The position numbers were made by a program, and so were the translations under genes. Below, piece after piece: positions 7,620 to 16,757 of a DNA stretch of 64,000 bases (its first letter is position 1; each line of letters begins with the position of its first letter). The notes beneath the pieces are model-generated. The model made no database searches, was not told the DNA's origin, and was given only the letters and a program-made list of their open reading frames with translations. Source of the DNA: SZUA-378 sp036652815 (lineage in GTDB: Bacteria > Bacillota > Clostridia > Lachnospirales > Lachnospiraceae); contig JAVVVE010000009.1 in the NCBI GenBank assembly GCA_036652815.1, positions 1 to 64,000 on the forward strand, given 5' to 3'.

Positions 7620-9474
7620 AGCAGACACCTCCTCCAAATCTCTTAGCACCACAGCCTTGACACTGCACACGACAGTTTGGAGACGTTGTTTCGGCACAGG
7701 CATTCTGCCACTCTCTTTGTAAAAATTCTTTGGTAACACCGCAATCAATAAAGTCCCAAGGGAAGATCTCGTCCAAAGAGCGTTCTCTTGTCGTATAAAA
7801 ATCGATATTCAAATCGCATTCATCAAAACATTGTAACCAGATATCATTATGGAATAATTCTGTCCATGCATCATAGAGACAGCCTTTTTCATATGCTTTT
7901 TGGATTACCGCACCTATTTTGCGGTCGCCTCTGGCAAGGACTCCTTCCAAAACACTTAAATCTGCTTCATGCCAGCTGTATTTGATACTTCGTTGATTTA
8001 ATTGATCCATAATCGCATGTTTTGTCAAGTATGCCTTGTCTAAAAATTCTTGTTTGGTGGACATTCGAGCCCATTGAAAAGGGGTAAATGGCTTCGGAAT
8101 AAAGAAGGAGGTGCTGGTGATAATCGACACTTTTCCATTGCGCTCTTCCTTTGGAATCGTTTCATAATAAGCTGCTGCTATCTTATCGGACAGGATGCCG
8201 ATACCACGGATATCTTCTTCTGTCTCTGTCGGTAAACCAAGCATAAAGTATAGTTTAACACGAGACCATCCTCCTTTAAAAGCTTCAATTGCACCTTGCA
8301 GGATATCTTCCTCCGTCAGTCCTTTATTGATTACATCACGTAGTCTCTGGCTGCCTGCTTCGGGGGCAAAGGTCAGACTGCTTTTTCTCACATCTTGTAT
8401 TTTTTGCATGACATCCAAAGAAAAGGCATCAATACGTAAAGAAGGTAGCGAAATGTTGATACGCTTTTCTTCTCCGAGTTGCATCAGGTAGGTAACCAGT
8501 TCTTCTAATTGCGTGTAATCGCTAGAGCTTAAAGAGCTTAAGGATATCTCATCATATCCGGTATTACGTAACATAGCTGTTGCATATTCTTTCAGTACTG
8601 CAACATCTCTTTCTCTGACAGGTCGGTAGAGTTGTCCCGCTTGACAGAATCGACAGCCTCTGATACAGCCGCGTTGAATCTCCAGTACCACACGATCCTG
8701 AGTTGCTTTGATATACGGAACGACAGGTTTCATAGGATACACACTATGACTGACATCCATAACGATCTCTTTACAGATAATCTTAGGAACATCAGGTAAC
8801 CGTGGGACAAAACTTCTTATGGTGCCATCTTCCTGATAGGTCACTTCATAGAGACTCGGTACATAGATACCCGGGATCTGTGCTGCCCTGTGCAGGTAAT
8901 CGGCACGACTGCCTTTCTGCCTTTGATTCTCACGATATGCTTCCAAGAGTGCTTCATAAGCAGTCTCTCCTTCCCCAATATAGAATAGGTCAAAGAAATC
9001 CGCCAGAGGTTCCGGATTATAGGTACACGGGCCACCGCCTATGACGATGGGATCTTCTGCGGTTCGCTCGATGGCTTTGAGTGGAATCCCGGAGAGATCT
9101 AGGATCTGTAAGATATTGGTATAGCACATCTCGTATTGAATCGTAATGCCAAGAAAATCAAAGTCCTTAATTGGATCTTGTGATTCTAACGCAAATAAGG
9201 GAATATGCTCCGCACGCATAATCGCATCTAAATCAATCCACGGAGAATATACCCTCTCACACCACACATCTGCAATACGATTAAACATATCGTACAGAAT
9301 CTGAATCCCAAGATGTGACATCCCTATTTCATATACATCAGGGAAACACATCGCAAATCGAATCGCTACCTGATTACGATCCTTAGTCACTGCGTTAATC
9401 TCATTTCCTATATATCTTGCCGGTTTTTCCACCTGCAGCAAGACTTCATCTCTTAATGCCAACTGACGACTCAT
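7609..9474 (-). CDS. B12-binding/radical SAM protein, TIGR03960
   Basis: Radical SAM enzyme of the TIGR03960 family, 621 residues. The N-terminal part carries a cobalamin-binding-like region (PDVYEIGMSHLGIQILYDMFN). The radical SAM core has RGCIRGCRFCQAGQ with the three cluster cysteines in CxxxCxxC spacing, followed by DEISLSSLSSSDYTQLEEL and FAPEAGSQRLRDVINKGLTEED. Several Cys near the C-terminus (CRVQCQGCGAKRF) may bind a second metal site. The substrate is not known. I start at the ATG at 9474 (MSRQLALRDEVLLQ, matching the usual family N-terminus) with AAGGGAG upstream; an ATG at 9498 overlapping the previous stop is the alternative. It is in an operon with DUF2344 and rng. Confidence 0.88.
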   Translation of the reverse strand: MSRQLALRDEVLLQVEKPARYIGNEINAVTKDRNQVAIRFAMCFPDVYEIGMSHLGIQILYDMFNRIADVWCERVYSPWIDLDAIMRAEHIPLFALESQDPIKDFDFLGITIQYEMCYTNILQILDLSGIPLKAIERTAEDPIVIGGGPCTYNPEPLADFFDLFYIGEGETAYEALLEAYRENQRQKGSRADYLHRAAQIPGIYVPSLYEVTYQEDGTIRSFVPRLPDVPKIICKEIVMDVSHSVYPMKPVVPYIKATQDRVVLEIQRGCIRGCRFCQAGQLYRPVRERDVAVLKEYATAMLRNTGYDEISLSSLSSSDYTQLEELVTYLMQLGEEKRINISLPSLRIDAFSLDVMQKIQDVRKSSLTFAPEAGSQRLRDVINKGLTEEDILQGAIEAFKGGWSRVKLYFMLGLPTETEEDIRGIGILSDKIAAAYYETIPKEERNGKVSIITSTSFFIPKPFTPFQWARMSTKQEFLDKAYLTKHAIMDQLNQRSIKYSWHEADLSVLEGVLARGDRKIGAVIQKAYEKGCLYDAWTELFHNDIWLQCFDECDLNIDFYTTRERSLDEIFPWDFIDCGVTKEFLQREWQNACAETTSPNCRVQCQGCGAKRFGGGVCYEA

Positions 9475-9490
9475 CTTATCTTTCACTCCC

Positions 9491-9859
9491 TTATTCATCT
9501 GTATTATCTTGAGTATACGGGATTGTCTCTATAAAATCAAATAGATTCGTCCGGTAATCTTCGCTTATCTTAGTGGTGATGGCAGTGCTGTCTATTCCCA
9601 GAATCTGCGTATCGGTAATATCTAAAAATAAAAATCCAAGGAATAGAAGAATTGCCAGTAAGAATCGTATCTTACGGTAAGAGAAGGTGTGTGGTTTATC
9701 GTTGTCATAGGGTTCTTCGGTTTCCTTTGTCGTAACGAGTGGAAGTGGTGTGCCAAACAAGACGCTCTCTCTATGATTCATAGTCATCTGATTATTCTTA
9801 TGTTCTTCTCTGATAGAATGTACCAATCGTAATTTCTGTTCTGATGAAATAGGTTCCAT
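9491..9859 (-). CDS. Small single-pass membrane protein, unknown
   Basis: A 122-residue protein I do not recognise. A charged N-terminal part (about 1-66) is followed by one hydrophobic segment, FLLAILLFLGFLFLDI (about 68-84), and a short acidic tail ending in DNTDE, so it probably sits once in the membrane with the tail outside. It is the first gene of the run leading into the TIGR03960, DUF2344 and rng genes, and its stop overlaps the alternative start of the radical SAM gene. Position at the head of this operon is the only clue to function. Confidence 0.7.
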   Translation of the reverse strand: MEPISSEQKLRLVHSIREEHKNNQMTMNHRESVLFGTPLPLVTTKETEEPYDNDKPHTFSYRKIRFLLAILLFLGFLFLDITDTQILGIDSTAITTKISEDYRTNLFDFIETIPYTQDNTDE

Positions 9860-9911
9860 ATTGCTCCAAGACCTTTTTTCTATCTTATGAAGTCACCCCC
9901 GATGGATATGC

Positions 9912-11198
9912 CTATCTCTGTGCCAGTTCCTGTGTAATCTCTTCCCAGGTAACGTCTTTTTCGACCATGAGAACCATCATATGATATAGAAAATCAGATA
10001 TCTCGTATTTAATTTCATCCGGATTAGGGTTCTTTGCCGCAATCACAATCTCGGTAGCTTCTTCTCCTAATTTTTTCAGTATCTTATCAATTCCCTTATC
10101 AAATAGGTAATTGGTATAAGAGCCTTCTTTGGGATGTAGTTTCCTATCTTTAATAACATCGGATACACGTTCAAAGACTTGCAATGGATTTGTTTCTGTA
10201 TCATCTGTCTTTACTAGTTCATTGAAAAAACAGGAATAATGACCGGTATGGCAGGCGGCACCTACCTGAGATACTTTGGCAAGGATGGTATCCAAATCAC
10301 AATCTGCCGTTAAAGACTTAACATATTGATAGTGACCACTGGTATCGCCCTTTACCCATAATTCATTGCGGCTTCTACTGTAATAAGTCATTTTACCGGT
10401 TTGTAATGTTAATTGGTAGGACTCTTCTGTCATATAAGCCACCATTAGGACTTCATTTGTCTTATAATCCTGTACTACAATCGGCATCATACCATCTGCA
10501 TTTAATTTAAAATCAGACCATTGTAAGGTAGGTTCCAGTGTATTGACAAGGACTCCATTTTCTTTGCATAGCTGCTTTAAGGTAGGTATTTCTTTGATAT
10601 TCTCATTGACAAAGGTTCCCGTGATTCCACTGATGCCTTCTCGTCCCATTACTTGTAACATCTTATCCAGAGAGATCGAGGGCAGCATCGCCAGCATTGG
10701 AATCTGACTGATTGAAAGGCTTTCTTTTAGCACAGCTTCTTCCATCACAAGTAATTCACTGACAAATTCGTTGAGTGCTTCCTGATAAGTAGACAGTGTG
10801 TTCAGATCTGAAAATGCTCCCACTAATTTATCCTGTCCAAATTTGAGAGAGACTTCTTTCATGATCTCTATGTTACTCTCAAGTGACAGGTCTAAAACTG
10901 CCTTTTTGCAACCGGCATAAAGAAGTTTTTTAATGTCTTCCATGCGTTTGACATGTCCGGCTCCGAGGAACGGAACTGCTACGGATTCTGCCATATGTTT
11001 TATCACACTTAGGTTTTCCTCATGTTCCGCATCTTCGGTTGACATATCAAATACCAGAATCTCATCTGCATTATGATCGCTGTAAAAACGTGCCAATTCA
11101 CATGCATTCATACTGATAATGGTAGTGTCTGTCAAACTCGTCACAGCATTTTTTTGATGGAGGTAGATACACGGTACAAACTTCTTATATTTTAACAT
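9912..11198 (-). CDS. hisIE: HisIE with N-terminal TIM-barrel (HisA/HisF-like) domain
   Basis: Fused histidine-biosynthesis enzyme, 428 residues. The middle (about 240-340) is HisI, phosphoribosyl-AMP cyclohydrolase, with CDLDTILAKVSQVGAACHTG carrying the metal-binding Cys residues. The C-terminus (about 345-428) is HisE, phosphoribosyl-ATP pyrophosphohydrolase, with LGEEATEIVIAAK and the EISDFLYHMMVLM helix. The first ~230 residues resemble a divergent HisA/HisF TIM barrel (YKKFVPCIYLHQKNAV, ADEILVFDMS, VPFLGAGHV). Typical catalytic Asp positions look altered, so it may be non-catalytic. HisIE carries out steps 2 and 3 of the pathway. I prefer the ATG at 11198 over the GTG at 11207. It is the last gene of the his operon, 22 nt after hisB. 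Confidence 0.9.
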   Translation of the reverse strand: MLKYKKFVPCIYLHQKNAVTSLTDTTIISMNACELARFYSDHNADEILVFDMSTEDAEHEENLSVIKHMAESVAVPFLGAGHVKRMEDIKKLLYAGCKKAVLDLSLESNIEIMKEVSLKFGQDKLVGAFSDLNTLSTYQEALNEFVSELLVMEEAVLKESLSISQIPMLAMLPSISLDKMLQVMGREGISGITGTFVNENIKEIPTLKQLCKENGVLVNTLEPTLQWSDFKLNADGMMPIVVQDYKTNEVLMVAYMTEESYQLTLQTGKMTYYSRSRNELWVKGDTSGHYQYVKSLTADCDLDTILAKVSQVGAACHTGHYSCFFNELVKTDDTETNPLQVFERVSDVIKDRKLHPKEGSYTNYLFDKGIDKILKKLGEEATEIVIAAKNPNPDEIKYEISDFLYHMMVLMVEKDVTWEEITQELAQR

Positions 11199-11220
11199 CC
11201 TGAACACCCTTCCTGCCTTT

Positions 11221-11808
11221 TTATAGGCTGCCTTTTGTACTTAAAACATCGGTTATGCGGGAATCGATACGAACAGCTTCGTCCAATGCTTTGGCAAAAG
11301 ATTTAAACATCGCTTCAATCATATGATGATTATTGATCCCTGATAATATCTTCAAATGTAGATTCATGCCTGCTGCATAGGTGATGGCATAGAAAAATTC
11401 TCTGAGTAATTCGGTATCCAGATATCCTACTTTATCTACTGTAAAATCACATTCATAGGCCAGATAAGGTCTTCCGCTTAGGTCAATCGCACAGAGTACC
11501 AGTGCCTCATCCATCGGCAGGATACAGGAGCCGTAACGTTTGATCCCAACTTTACTGCCAAGTGCTTCTTTGATGGCCTGCCCCAGTACAATCCCGGCAT
11601 CTTCTACCGAATGATGTCCATCTACCTGCAAGTCTCCATGAATCGTTAGATTCAAATCAAAAAATCCATGTTTCGCAAATCCTTCCAACATATGGTCAAA
11701 GAATCCGATTCCACTGTCTATACTGGACTGTCCTGTACCATCCAGTTGTAAGGATAGGGTAATCTGTGTTTCTTTGGTATCTCTTTTTACACATGCTTCT
11801 CTGCTCAT
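11221..11808 (-). CDS. hisB: Imidazoleglycerol-phosphate dehydratase HisB
   Basis: Converts imidazole-glycerol phosphate to imidazole-acetol phosphate, the sixth step of histidine synthesis; a Mn-dependent cytoplasmic enzyme. At 195 residues it is the monofunctional type, without the HAD phosphatase part seen in enterobacteria. Signature motifs are GIGFFDHML, DGHHSVEDAG (His cluster that binds Mn) and the repeated NNHHMIEAMFKSFAKAL. I chose the ATG at 11808 (MSREACVKRDTKET) with GGAGATACG upstream; an in-frame upstream ATG would overlap hisD. It lies between hisD and the hisIE fusion in one operon. Confidence 0.95.
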   Translation of the reverse strand: MSREACVKRDTKETQITLSLQLDGTGQSSIDSGIGFFDHMLEGFAKHGFFDLNLTIHGDLQVDGHHSVEDAGIVLGQAIKEALGSKVGIKRYGSCILPMDEALVLCAIDLSGRPYLAYECDFTVDKVGYLDTELLREFFYAITYAAGMNLHLKILSGINNHHMIEAMFKSFAKALDEAVRIDSRITDVLSTKGSL

Positions 11809-11824
11809 CGTATCTCCTTTATTT

Positions 11825-13126
11825 CTACTTTTCTTGCGATTCAAATCTCACACGAATCGAATTCGCATGTGCTGTCAGTTGTTCCTGTTCTGCAAAATAT
11901 TCTATATCGGTATGTACCTGCTCCAATGCACTCTTAGAATAAGAGATGATACTGGTGCGTTTTACAAAATCATCCACACTCAAAGGGGAAAAAAACTTTG
12001 CAGTTCCATTGGTTGGTAATACATGATTGGGTCCGGCATAATAATCACCCAGTGGTTCTGACGAATATTCACCCAAGAAAATCGCTCCGGCATTCTTAAT
12101 CTTAGTCATCGTAGTAAAGGGATCTTCTGTTAAGATCTCAAGATGTTCCGGTGCAATCTCATTTACGGCATCGATACCATCTTCTATATTATCGGTCAGT
12201 AAGATATAGCCATAATGATCAAGCGATGCACGAATGATCTTAGCTCTTGATAACTCTTGCAAAAATCCATCGATTTGAAGGTTGACCTGTTCTGCCAGTG
12301 TCTGGCTGTCTGTTATCAAAATACAAGATGCCAGTTCATCATGTTCTGCCTGTGACAGAAGATCTGCTGCTACATATCTTGGATTGGCATGTGCATCTGC
12401 CAAAACAACGATTTCACTCGGCCCTGCGATGGAATCGATGCTGACATATCCATAGACCGCTTTCTTTGCCAATGCCACAAAGATATTACCGGGTCCTACG
12501 ATCTTATCTACTTTGGGAATCGATGCAGTACCAAAAGCAAGTGCCGCAATCGCTTGTGCCCCACCGATACGATAGATGGTATCCACACCTGCTATCTTAG
12601 CAGCAGCCAGTACGATGGGATTGATTTTACCTTCTGCATCACAAGGAGTTGTCATGACTAGCTTATCCACTCCCGCTACTTTTGCAGTTACCGCACACAT
12701 CAACGTGGAAGAAGGGTAAACCGCTTTGCCACCGGGAACATAGATTCCTACGGTAGATAAGGGAGTCACTTTCTGGCCTAGGATAGTTCCATCTTCTTTT
12801 GCATCAAACCAACTGTTACGGATCTGTTTGGTGTGGTAGCTTCGGATATGATCCGCTGCCTGCTGCATAATCGTTAAGAATTTATCATCTACTTCTTCCC
12901 ATGCAGCATCTATTTCCTCCTGCGTGACCATAACATTATCCACAGTTTCTTCAAATCCATCAAATTGTTTGGTATAAGAAAATACTGCCTGATCTCCTTT
13001 TTGTTTTACTTCCTCGATAATATCCGCTACGATTTTCTCATAGGAACCATAATGATTAGGACTGCGTTCCAACAATGTATTTAAGAGGTCCTGTTTGGTA
13101 TCTTCGGTTAACTTAACTATTCTCAT
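11825..13126 (-). CDS. hisD: Histidinol dehydrogenase HisD
   Basis: Catalyses the last two steps of histidine synthesis, oxidising histidinol to histidine with two NAD molecules; Zn-dependent, cytoplasmic, 433 residues (normal family length). Visible signatures are LGQKVTPLSTVGIYVPGGKA, the IYRIGGAQAIAALAFGT nucleotide region, VDKIVGPGNIFVALAKK, SIAGPSEIVV and QAEHDELA (Zn ligands), plus PEHLEI and GPNHVLPT near the C-terminus. It starts 2 nt after the hisG stop with AAGGAG upstream, and ends 16 nt before the chosen hisB start. Confidence 0.96.
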   Translation of the reverse strand: MRIVKLTEDTKQDLLNTLLERSPNHYGSYEKIVADIIEEVKQKGDQAVFSYTKQFDGFEETVDNVMVTQEEIDAAWEEVDDKFLTIMQQAADHIRSYHTKQIRNSWFDAKEDGTILGQKVTPLSTVGIYVPGGKAVYPSSTLMCAVTAKVAGVDKLVMTTPCDAEGKINPIVLAAAKIAGVDTIYRIGGAQAIAALAFGTASIPKVDKIVGPGNIFVALAKKAVYGYVSIDSIAGPSEIVVLADAHANPRYVAADLLSQAEHDELASCILITDSQTLAEQVNLQIDGFLQELSRAKIIRASLDHYGYILLTDNIEDGIDAVNEIAPEHLEILTEDPFTTMTKIKNAGAIFLGEYSSEPLGDYYAGPNHVLPTNGTAKFFSPLSVDDFVKRTSIISYSKSALEQVHTDIEYFAEQEQLTAHANSIRVRFESQEK

Positions 13127-13128
13127 GT

Positions 13129-13776
13129 TTACACTATGCTCCTTAAATCCTGAATTAATTGTTTGATACGTGTGGCTTCTAATTTCATACTGACTTGATT
13201 TACGATCATTCTGGCGGAAAGCGGACAGATCTCTTCCAATACTTCCAATCCATTCTCACGCAGAGTAGAGCCGGTCTCTACGATATCGACAATAACATCT
13301 GCCAGTAACACGATAGGGCCAAGTTCTACGGAACCATTTAATTTGATGATATCCACGGTCTGATGCTTCTTATTATAAAAATAATCTTTGGCTATATTGG
13401 GGTATTTAGTTGCTACTCTGATTCGCTCATGGTGTTGTAATAGTTCTTTGGAAGAGGCCGGTCCGCATACACACATCTTACACGCTCCATATTTTAGATC
13501 CAGTACTTCATAGACTCTTCTATCCTCTTCTAAGATGGTATCTTTACCTACGACACCGATATCTGCCGCACCATATTCTACATACGTTGGCACATCCGGC
13601 CCTTTTGCCAGGAAAAATCGGAGTTTCAGTTCTTCATTGACAAAAATCAATTTACGTGATTTTTTATCTTTCATTTCTTCACATGTAATGCCGATTTGCT
13701 CTAATAACTCCATGGTACTGTTTGCCAGACGTCCTTTACCAAGTGCAACCGTTAAATATCTCATATCTTCTTTCAT
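13129..13776 (-). CDS. hisG: ATP phosphoribosyltransferase, short form HisG
   Basis: First enzyme of histidine synthesis, joining ATP and PRPP. At 215 residues it is the short form (HisG_S), which lacks the regulatory C-terminal domain and needs HisZ, encoded directly upstream. The N-terminal TVALGKGRLANSTMELLEQIG and the PRPP loop DIVETGSTLRENGLEV are visible. The ATG at 13776 overlaps the hisZ stop (ATGA), which fits the stoichiometric HisG-HisZ complex. An internal ATG four codons later (MRYLTVAL) is an alternative start. Confidence 0.95.
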   Translation of the reverse strand: MKEDMRYLTVALGKGRLANSTMELLEQIGITCEEMKDKKSRKLIFVNEELKLRFFLAKGPDVPTYVEYGAADIGVVGKDTILEEDRRVYEVLDLKYGACKMCVCGPASSKELLQHHERIRVATKYPNIAKDYFYNKKHQTVDIIKLNGSVELGPIVLLADVIVDIVETGSTLRENGLEVLEEICPLSARMIVNQVSMKLEATRIKQLIQDLRSIV

Positions 13777-15047
13777 GCCTGTCGGTCTCCTTCCAGTAAT
13801 GCGGTTATCGTAACCTGTTCTACGATACCTGTTGCTACCGCTAATATAGATACCCGTTCAGGGGATTCCGGTATCATAATCTGTAAGGTCTTATTATATT
13901 TGGCAAATTCACGATATTGTTCCGGTGTTTTGTTTTTTTGAAACGGCATCAGTTCTACAAGATTACCCTGTGCTCTTAGCTGCTGTGCCAGTTGTAAGGT
14001 GGTCGTATAGTCAGCACTTTGATAGAGCAGTATGATATGGCGGTCATCCATAGAGACTGTAATCTGCTGACTGGCGAGGGCTTCCATGAGGTCATCAATC
14101 ACGACCATACAGCCAATGGCCGCAGCTTCTTTTCCAAACTGATGTAATAAGGTATCGTAGCGCCCACCTGTTACGATGGCATCTCCGACTCCATAGGTAT
14201 ACGCTTTAAAGATAACCCCCGTATAATAATTATATTTACTCAGCATCCCAAGATCAAAGGAAATGTGCGTGTCAACTTGATATAATACCAAAAGTTCATA
14301 TAAACGTTCCAGCCTGCGAATCGCATTTATGGAGCGTTCATTGTGTACCAGTGCCGAAGCTTCCCGTAAGGCTTCTTTTGCCCCGAACATATCAGTGACC
14401 TTTAAGATAACCGCTATCTTTTCTTGTGCTACCTGACTGGCATGTAATAATTCTTCTGCTCCAAAATAATTTTTATTGGCAATAAGTTCTCTTAACTGCC
14501 ATTCTGTCTCTTCATTCAGTCCAACTTCTTCACATAATCCCTTAAAGAAGTCCACCTGTCCGATGCTGACCTGAAATTCTCTCAGTCCGGTTGCCCGGAG
14601 TGCTTCTACCACCAGACTAATCATCTCCGCATCTGCTTCAATAGAAGCATCTCCGATTAATTCTGCTCCCATTTGTGTCACTTCTTTTAATTTTCCCTGT
14701 AGGTTAGAGGTATTCACAAAGGTATTACCTACATAACTAAATCGAATCGGGATATCTTCTTCCATGAAATATTTGGCAGCACATCTAGCCATCGAGGGTG
14801 TGAAATCAGGTCTTAATACCAAGGTATTGCCTTCTTTATCAAAAAACTTATATAATTCTTTGGATGGAACGGTTCCGACTTCACTGGAGAATACATCGAA
14901 AAATTCAAAGGTAGGTGTCTGAATGTCACTAAATCCAAAGGATTGTATCTTGTGATGCAGAATCTCCTGAATCTTTAATTTTTTTGCATATTCTGCTCCA
15001 TAAATGTCCCGAACACCTTCCGGTGTATGTAACAATTGTTTGCTCAT
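13773..15047 (-). CDS. hisZ: ATP phosphoribosyltransferase regulatory subunit HisZ
   Basis: Histidyl-tRNA-synthetase-like regulatory subunit, 424 residues, that activates short HisG and senses histidine. Class II synthetase-like motifs are visible: the N-terminal TPEGVRDIYGAEYAKK, VLRPDFTPSMARCAAK (motif 2 like) and AIVTGGRYDTLLHQFG (motif 3 like). The C-terminal part (about 325-424) is anticodon-domain-like. It is not a genuine HisRS, as shown by its operon position, overlapping hisG. It is the first gene of the his operon, with GGAGG upstream of the ATG and a strong promoter about 100 bp upstream. Confidence 0.92.
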   Translation of the reverse strand: MSKQLLHTPEGVRDIYGAEYAKKLKIQEILHHKIQSFGFSDIQTPTFEFFDVFSSEVGTVPSKELYKFFDKEGNTLVLRPDFTPSMARCAAKYFMEEDIPIRFSYVGNTFVNTSNLQGKLKEVTQMGAELIGDASIEADAEMISLVVEALRATGLREFQVSIGQVDFFKGLCEEVGLNEETEWQLRELIANKNYFGAEELLHASQVAQEKIAVILKVTDMFGAKEALREASALVHNERSINAIRRLERLYELLVLYQVDTHISFDLGMLSKYNYYTGVIFKAYTYGVGDAIVTGGRYDTLLHQFGKEAAAIGCMVVIDDLMEALASQQITVSMDDRHIILLYQSADYTTTLQLAQQLRAQGNLVELMPFQKNKTPEQYREFAKYNKTLQIMIPESPERVSILAVATGIVEQVTITALLEGDRQA

Positions 15048-15080
15048 AGTAGAAAAACCTCCTTATTATCAAATCCTATC

Positions 15081-15119
15081 GGTAGATGCTTTGTCACTGT
15101 ACAGTGATATCTCTCTACC
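15081..15119 (-). promoter_or_regulatory. Leader hairpin of the his operon
   Basis: Between promoter and hisZ, GGTAGA (15081-15086) and TCTACC (15114-15119) close a stem around a perfect 14-bp palindrome TCACTGT-ACAGTGA (15094-15107). It may be a repressor operator or an RNA structure controlling the his genes. I see no T-box sequence and no poly-U tract after it, so attenuation is not supported. Confidence 0.4.
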
Positions 15120-15143
15120 ATGCTACCTTATAAAATTATTTGT

Positions 15144-15172
15144 AGTATACAAGAAAAATCCGGGTTTGTCAA
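15144..15172 (-). promoter_or_regulatory. Sigma-A promoter of the his operon
   Basis: Read leftward: -35 TTGACA (15172-15167), 17-nt spacer, -10 TATACT (15149-15144), close to consensus. It starts just after the recU stop codon overlaps the -35 region, and lies about 97 bp upstream of hisZ. It makes the his genes independent of recU. Confidence 0.8.
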
Positions 15173-15173
15173 A

Positions 15174-15710
15174 CTATGATTCCCGTTCCTTAAGGTCTAA
15201 CTGCAAAGGCTCTAAGAAAGGCACCAGGATACCAAGTTGTTTGGGCAATCGATAGCGTTCATCCAATTCATCATAGCGAAAGCTCTTACGCCCGCCTGCC
15301 TCTGCTCTGTTCCAAAAGATCTCTAACTGTCTGAGTGGCATGTAATAGAATAGATTCTTACCGGTATAATAGAGTAAGAAAAAAGCCACACCTCCCTGTT
15401 TTTCAAATTCCTGCATAAAAGAAACCTGATGTGCATGGATATTTTGTAATGCAAAAGTATCTGTGGCACATTCTTTGGCATCAAAGCATACCGGAATCCC
15501 CTGTACTGCACCGATGTAATCTACAGTACTTTGCTGTTCAAAGTAGGCAAGCGTAATCTGTCTTGTTTCTTTATCTATCTTAATCGGTGTAATGGGGGTG
15601 GGTATCTTCTGTATCAGTGCGAGATGATGTTCCTGATAACGTTCAATCGTACGGTTAATAAGGTCTTCTAATGTGGACCCTCGCAGTCCACGGGAATTCC
15701 ATGTCGCCAT
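15174..15710 (-). CDS. recU: Holliday junction resolvase RecU
   Basis: Firmicute Holliday-junction endonuclease, 178 residues, cutting four-way junctions during recombination and chromosome segregation. The nuclease core is visible as STVDYIGAVQGIPVCFDAKE (catalytic Asp, Glu-x-Lys type) with an N-terminal WNSRGLRGSTLEDLINRT. The C-terminal GGRKSFRYDEL is typical of the family. It starts 4 nt after the stop of the pseudouridine synthase, so the two are probably cotranscribed. In Bacillus recU pairs with a penicillin-binding protein gene, which is absent here. Confidence 0.9.
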   Translation of the reverse strand: MATWNSRGLRGSTLEDLINRTIERYQEHHLALIQKIPTPITPIKIDKETRQITLAYFEQQSTVDYIGAVQGIPVCFDAKECATDTFALQNIHAHQVSFMQEFEKQGGVAFFLLYYTGKNLFYYMPLRQLEIFWNRAEAGGRKSFRYDELDERYRLPKQLGILVPFLEPLQLDLKERES

Positions 15711-15714
15711 TCTT

Positions 15715-16707
15715 CTATCCTTTCATGATGGTATCAAATATCGTTGGGAGTGGTGCCACAAATGTTTTTTCAGAAAGGGATGAAAAGTCACCGTCTAAAA
15801 TCGGAAAAAGTACACGATAAGCATGCAATAACTGGCTGTTCACCAAATAGGTGTTTTGATAGGTCTGGTTGATTCTGCGATTTCCATATTTATAATCTAA
15901 AAGAATCGGGTACCCTACGGAAGCCAAATGTGCTCTAATCTGGTGTGTCTTACCTGTAATCAATTCTACTTCTACCAGTGTGAGTGGCCCGTTGCTCTGC
16001 AAAGGTCTGTAGTTCGTTATGATTGGCGAACTATCAGAGGTCGCTGTTTGTGTAATGGTCACTTGGTTGGTATGTTCGTTTTTCGTCAGATATCCTTCCA
16101 GATGGCTTGGTTCTGTCATCTGCCCGATGACAATGCAGCGGTAAAATTTATGTACCGTGCGTTCTTTCAGTAAGGTGCTCATACATTGAAGTCCTGCTAA
16201 TGATTTGCCACAGATTACAATACCACTGGTATTGCGATCCAATCGATTACAAACGGATGGTTTAAAGGTCGTTAGCATGGACTCGTGCAGTGCCCCTGTC
16301 TGTAATAGATACCCTATCATCGCTTCATTCAAAGATAGGTCTGTATCCACTGCTTTTTGAGTTAACACACCTGCCGATTTATTGAGTAATAGGATATTGG
16401 CATCTTCATAGACGACTTGAAATCGATTTTTTAATACATTGTATGCTTTGTGATATTCCGCTATTGCGGTATCCAATGTGTTATGATTCCCACGGAATTT
16501 ATTTATCGTTTCATCCGATAAAAACAGGGTGACTTCATCACCTGTTTGTAACTTTTCACTTCCCTCTGCTTTGCCGGTGTTTAACGTAATATTTTTCTTG
16601 CGAAGCATCTTATAAAGAAAAGAGGAAGATGCTTCCGGCAGATATTTATGTAGATATTTATCCAGACGCTGCCCTGCTTCGTGTAACGCTATCGTCTCTT
16701 TTACCAT
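15715..16707 (-). CDS. RluA-family pseudouridine synthase
   Basis: Pseudouridine synthase of the RluA/RluC/RluD family, 330 residues, probably modifying 23S rRNA or tRNA uridines. An N-terminal S4-like RNA-binding segment (GQRLDKYLHKYLPEASSSFL, then LRKKNITLNTGKA) is followed by the catalytic domain with ILLNKSAGVLTQK, the catalytic Asp in CNRLDRNTSGIVICGKS, and VELITGKTHQIRAHLA. The target uridine cannot be told from sequence. It is followed by recU at 4 nt. Confidence 0.88.
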   Translation of the reverse strand: MVKETIALHEAGQRLDKYLHKYLPEASSSFLYKMLRKKNITLNTGKAEGSEKLQTGDEVTLFLSDETINKFRGNHNTLDTAIAEYHKAYNVLKNRFQVVYEDANILLLNKSAGVLTQKAVDTDLSLNEAMIGYLLQTGALHESMLTTFKPSVCNRLDRNTSGIVICGKSLAGLQCMSTLLKERTVHKFYRCIVIGQMTEPSHLEGYLTKNEHTNQVTITQTATSDSSPIITNYRPLQSNGPLTLVEVELITGKTHQIRAHLASVGYPILLDYKYGNRRINQTYQNTYLVNSQLLHAYRVLFPILDGDFSSLSEKTFVAPLPTIFDTIMKG

Positions 16708-16757
16708 AGTTTTGGCATGCTCCTTTTCCTCTCAAATAAATAGGATCTTAGTATGAG

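Noticed and set aside
15048..15140. T-box leader before hisZ
   Set aside because: No T-box consensus and no terminator/antiterminator; only a nested hairpin.
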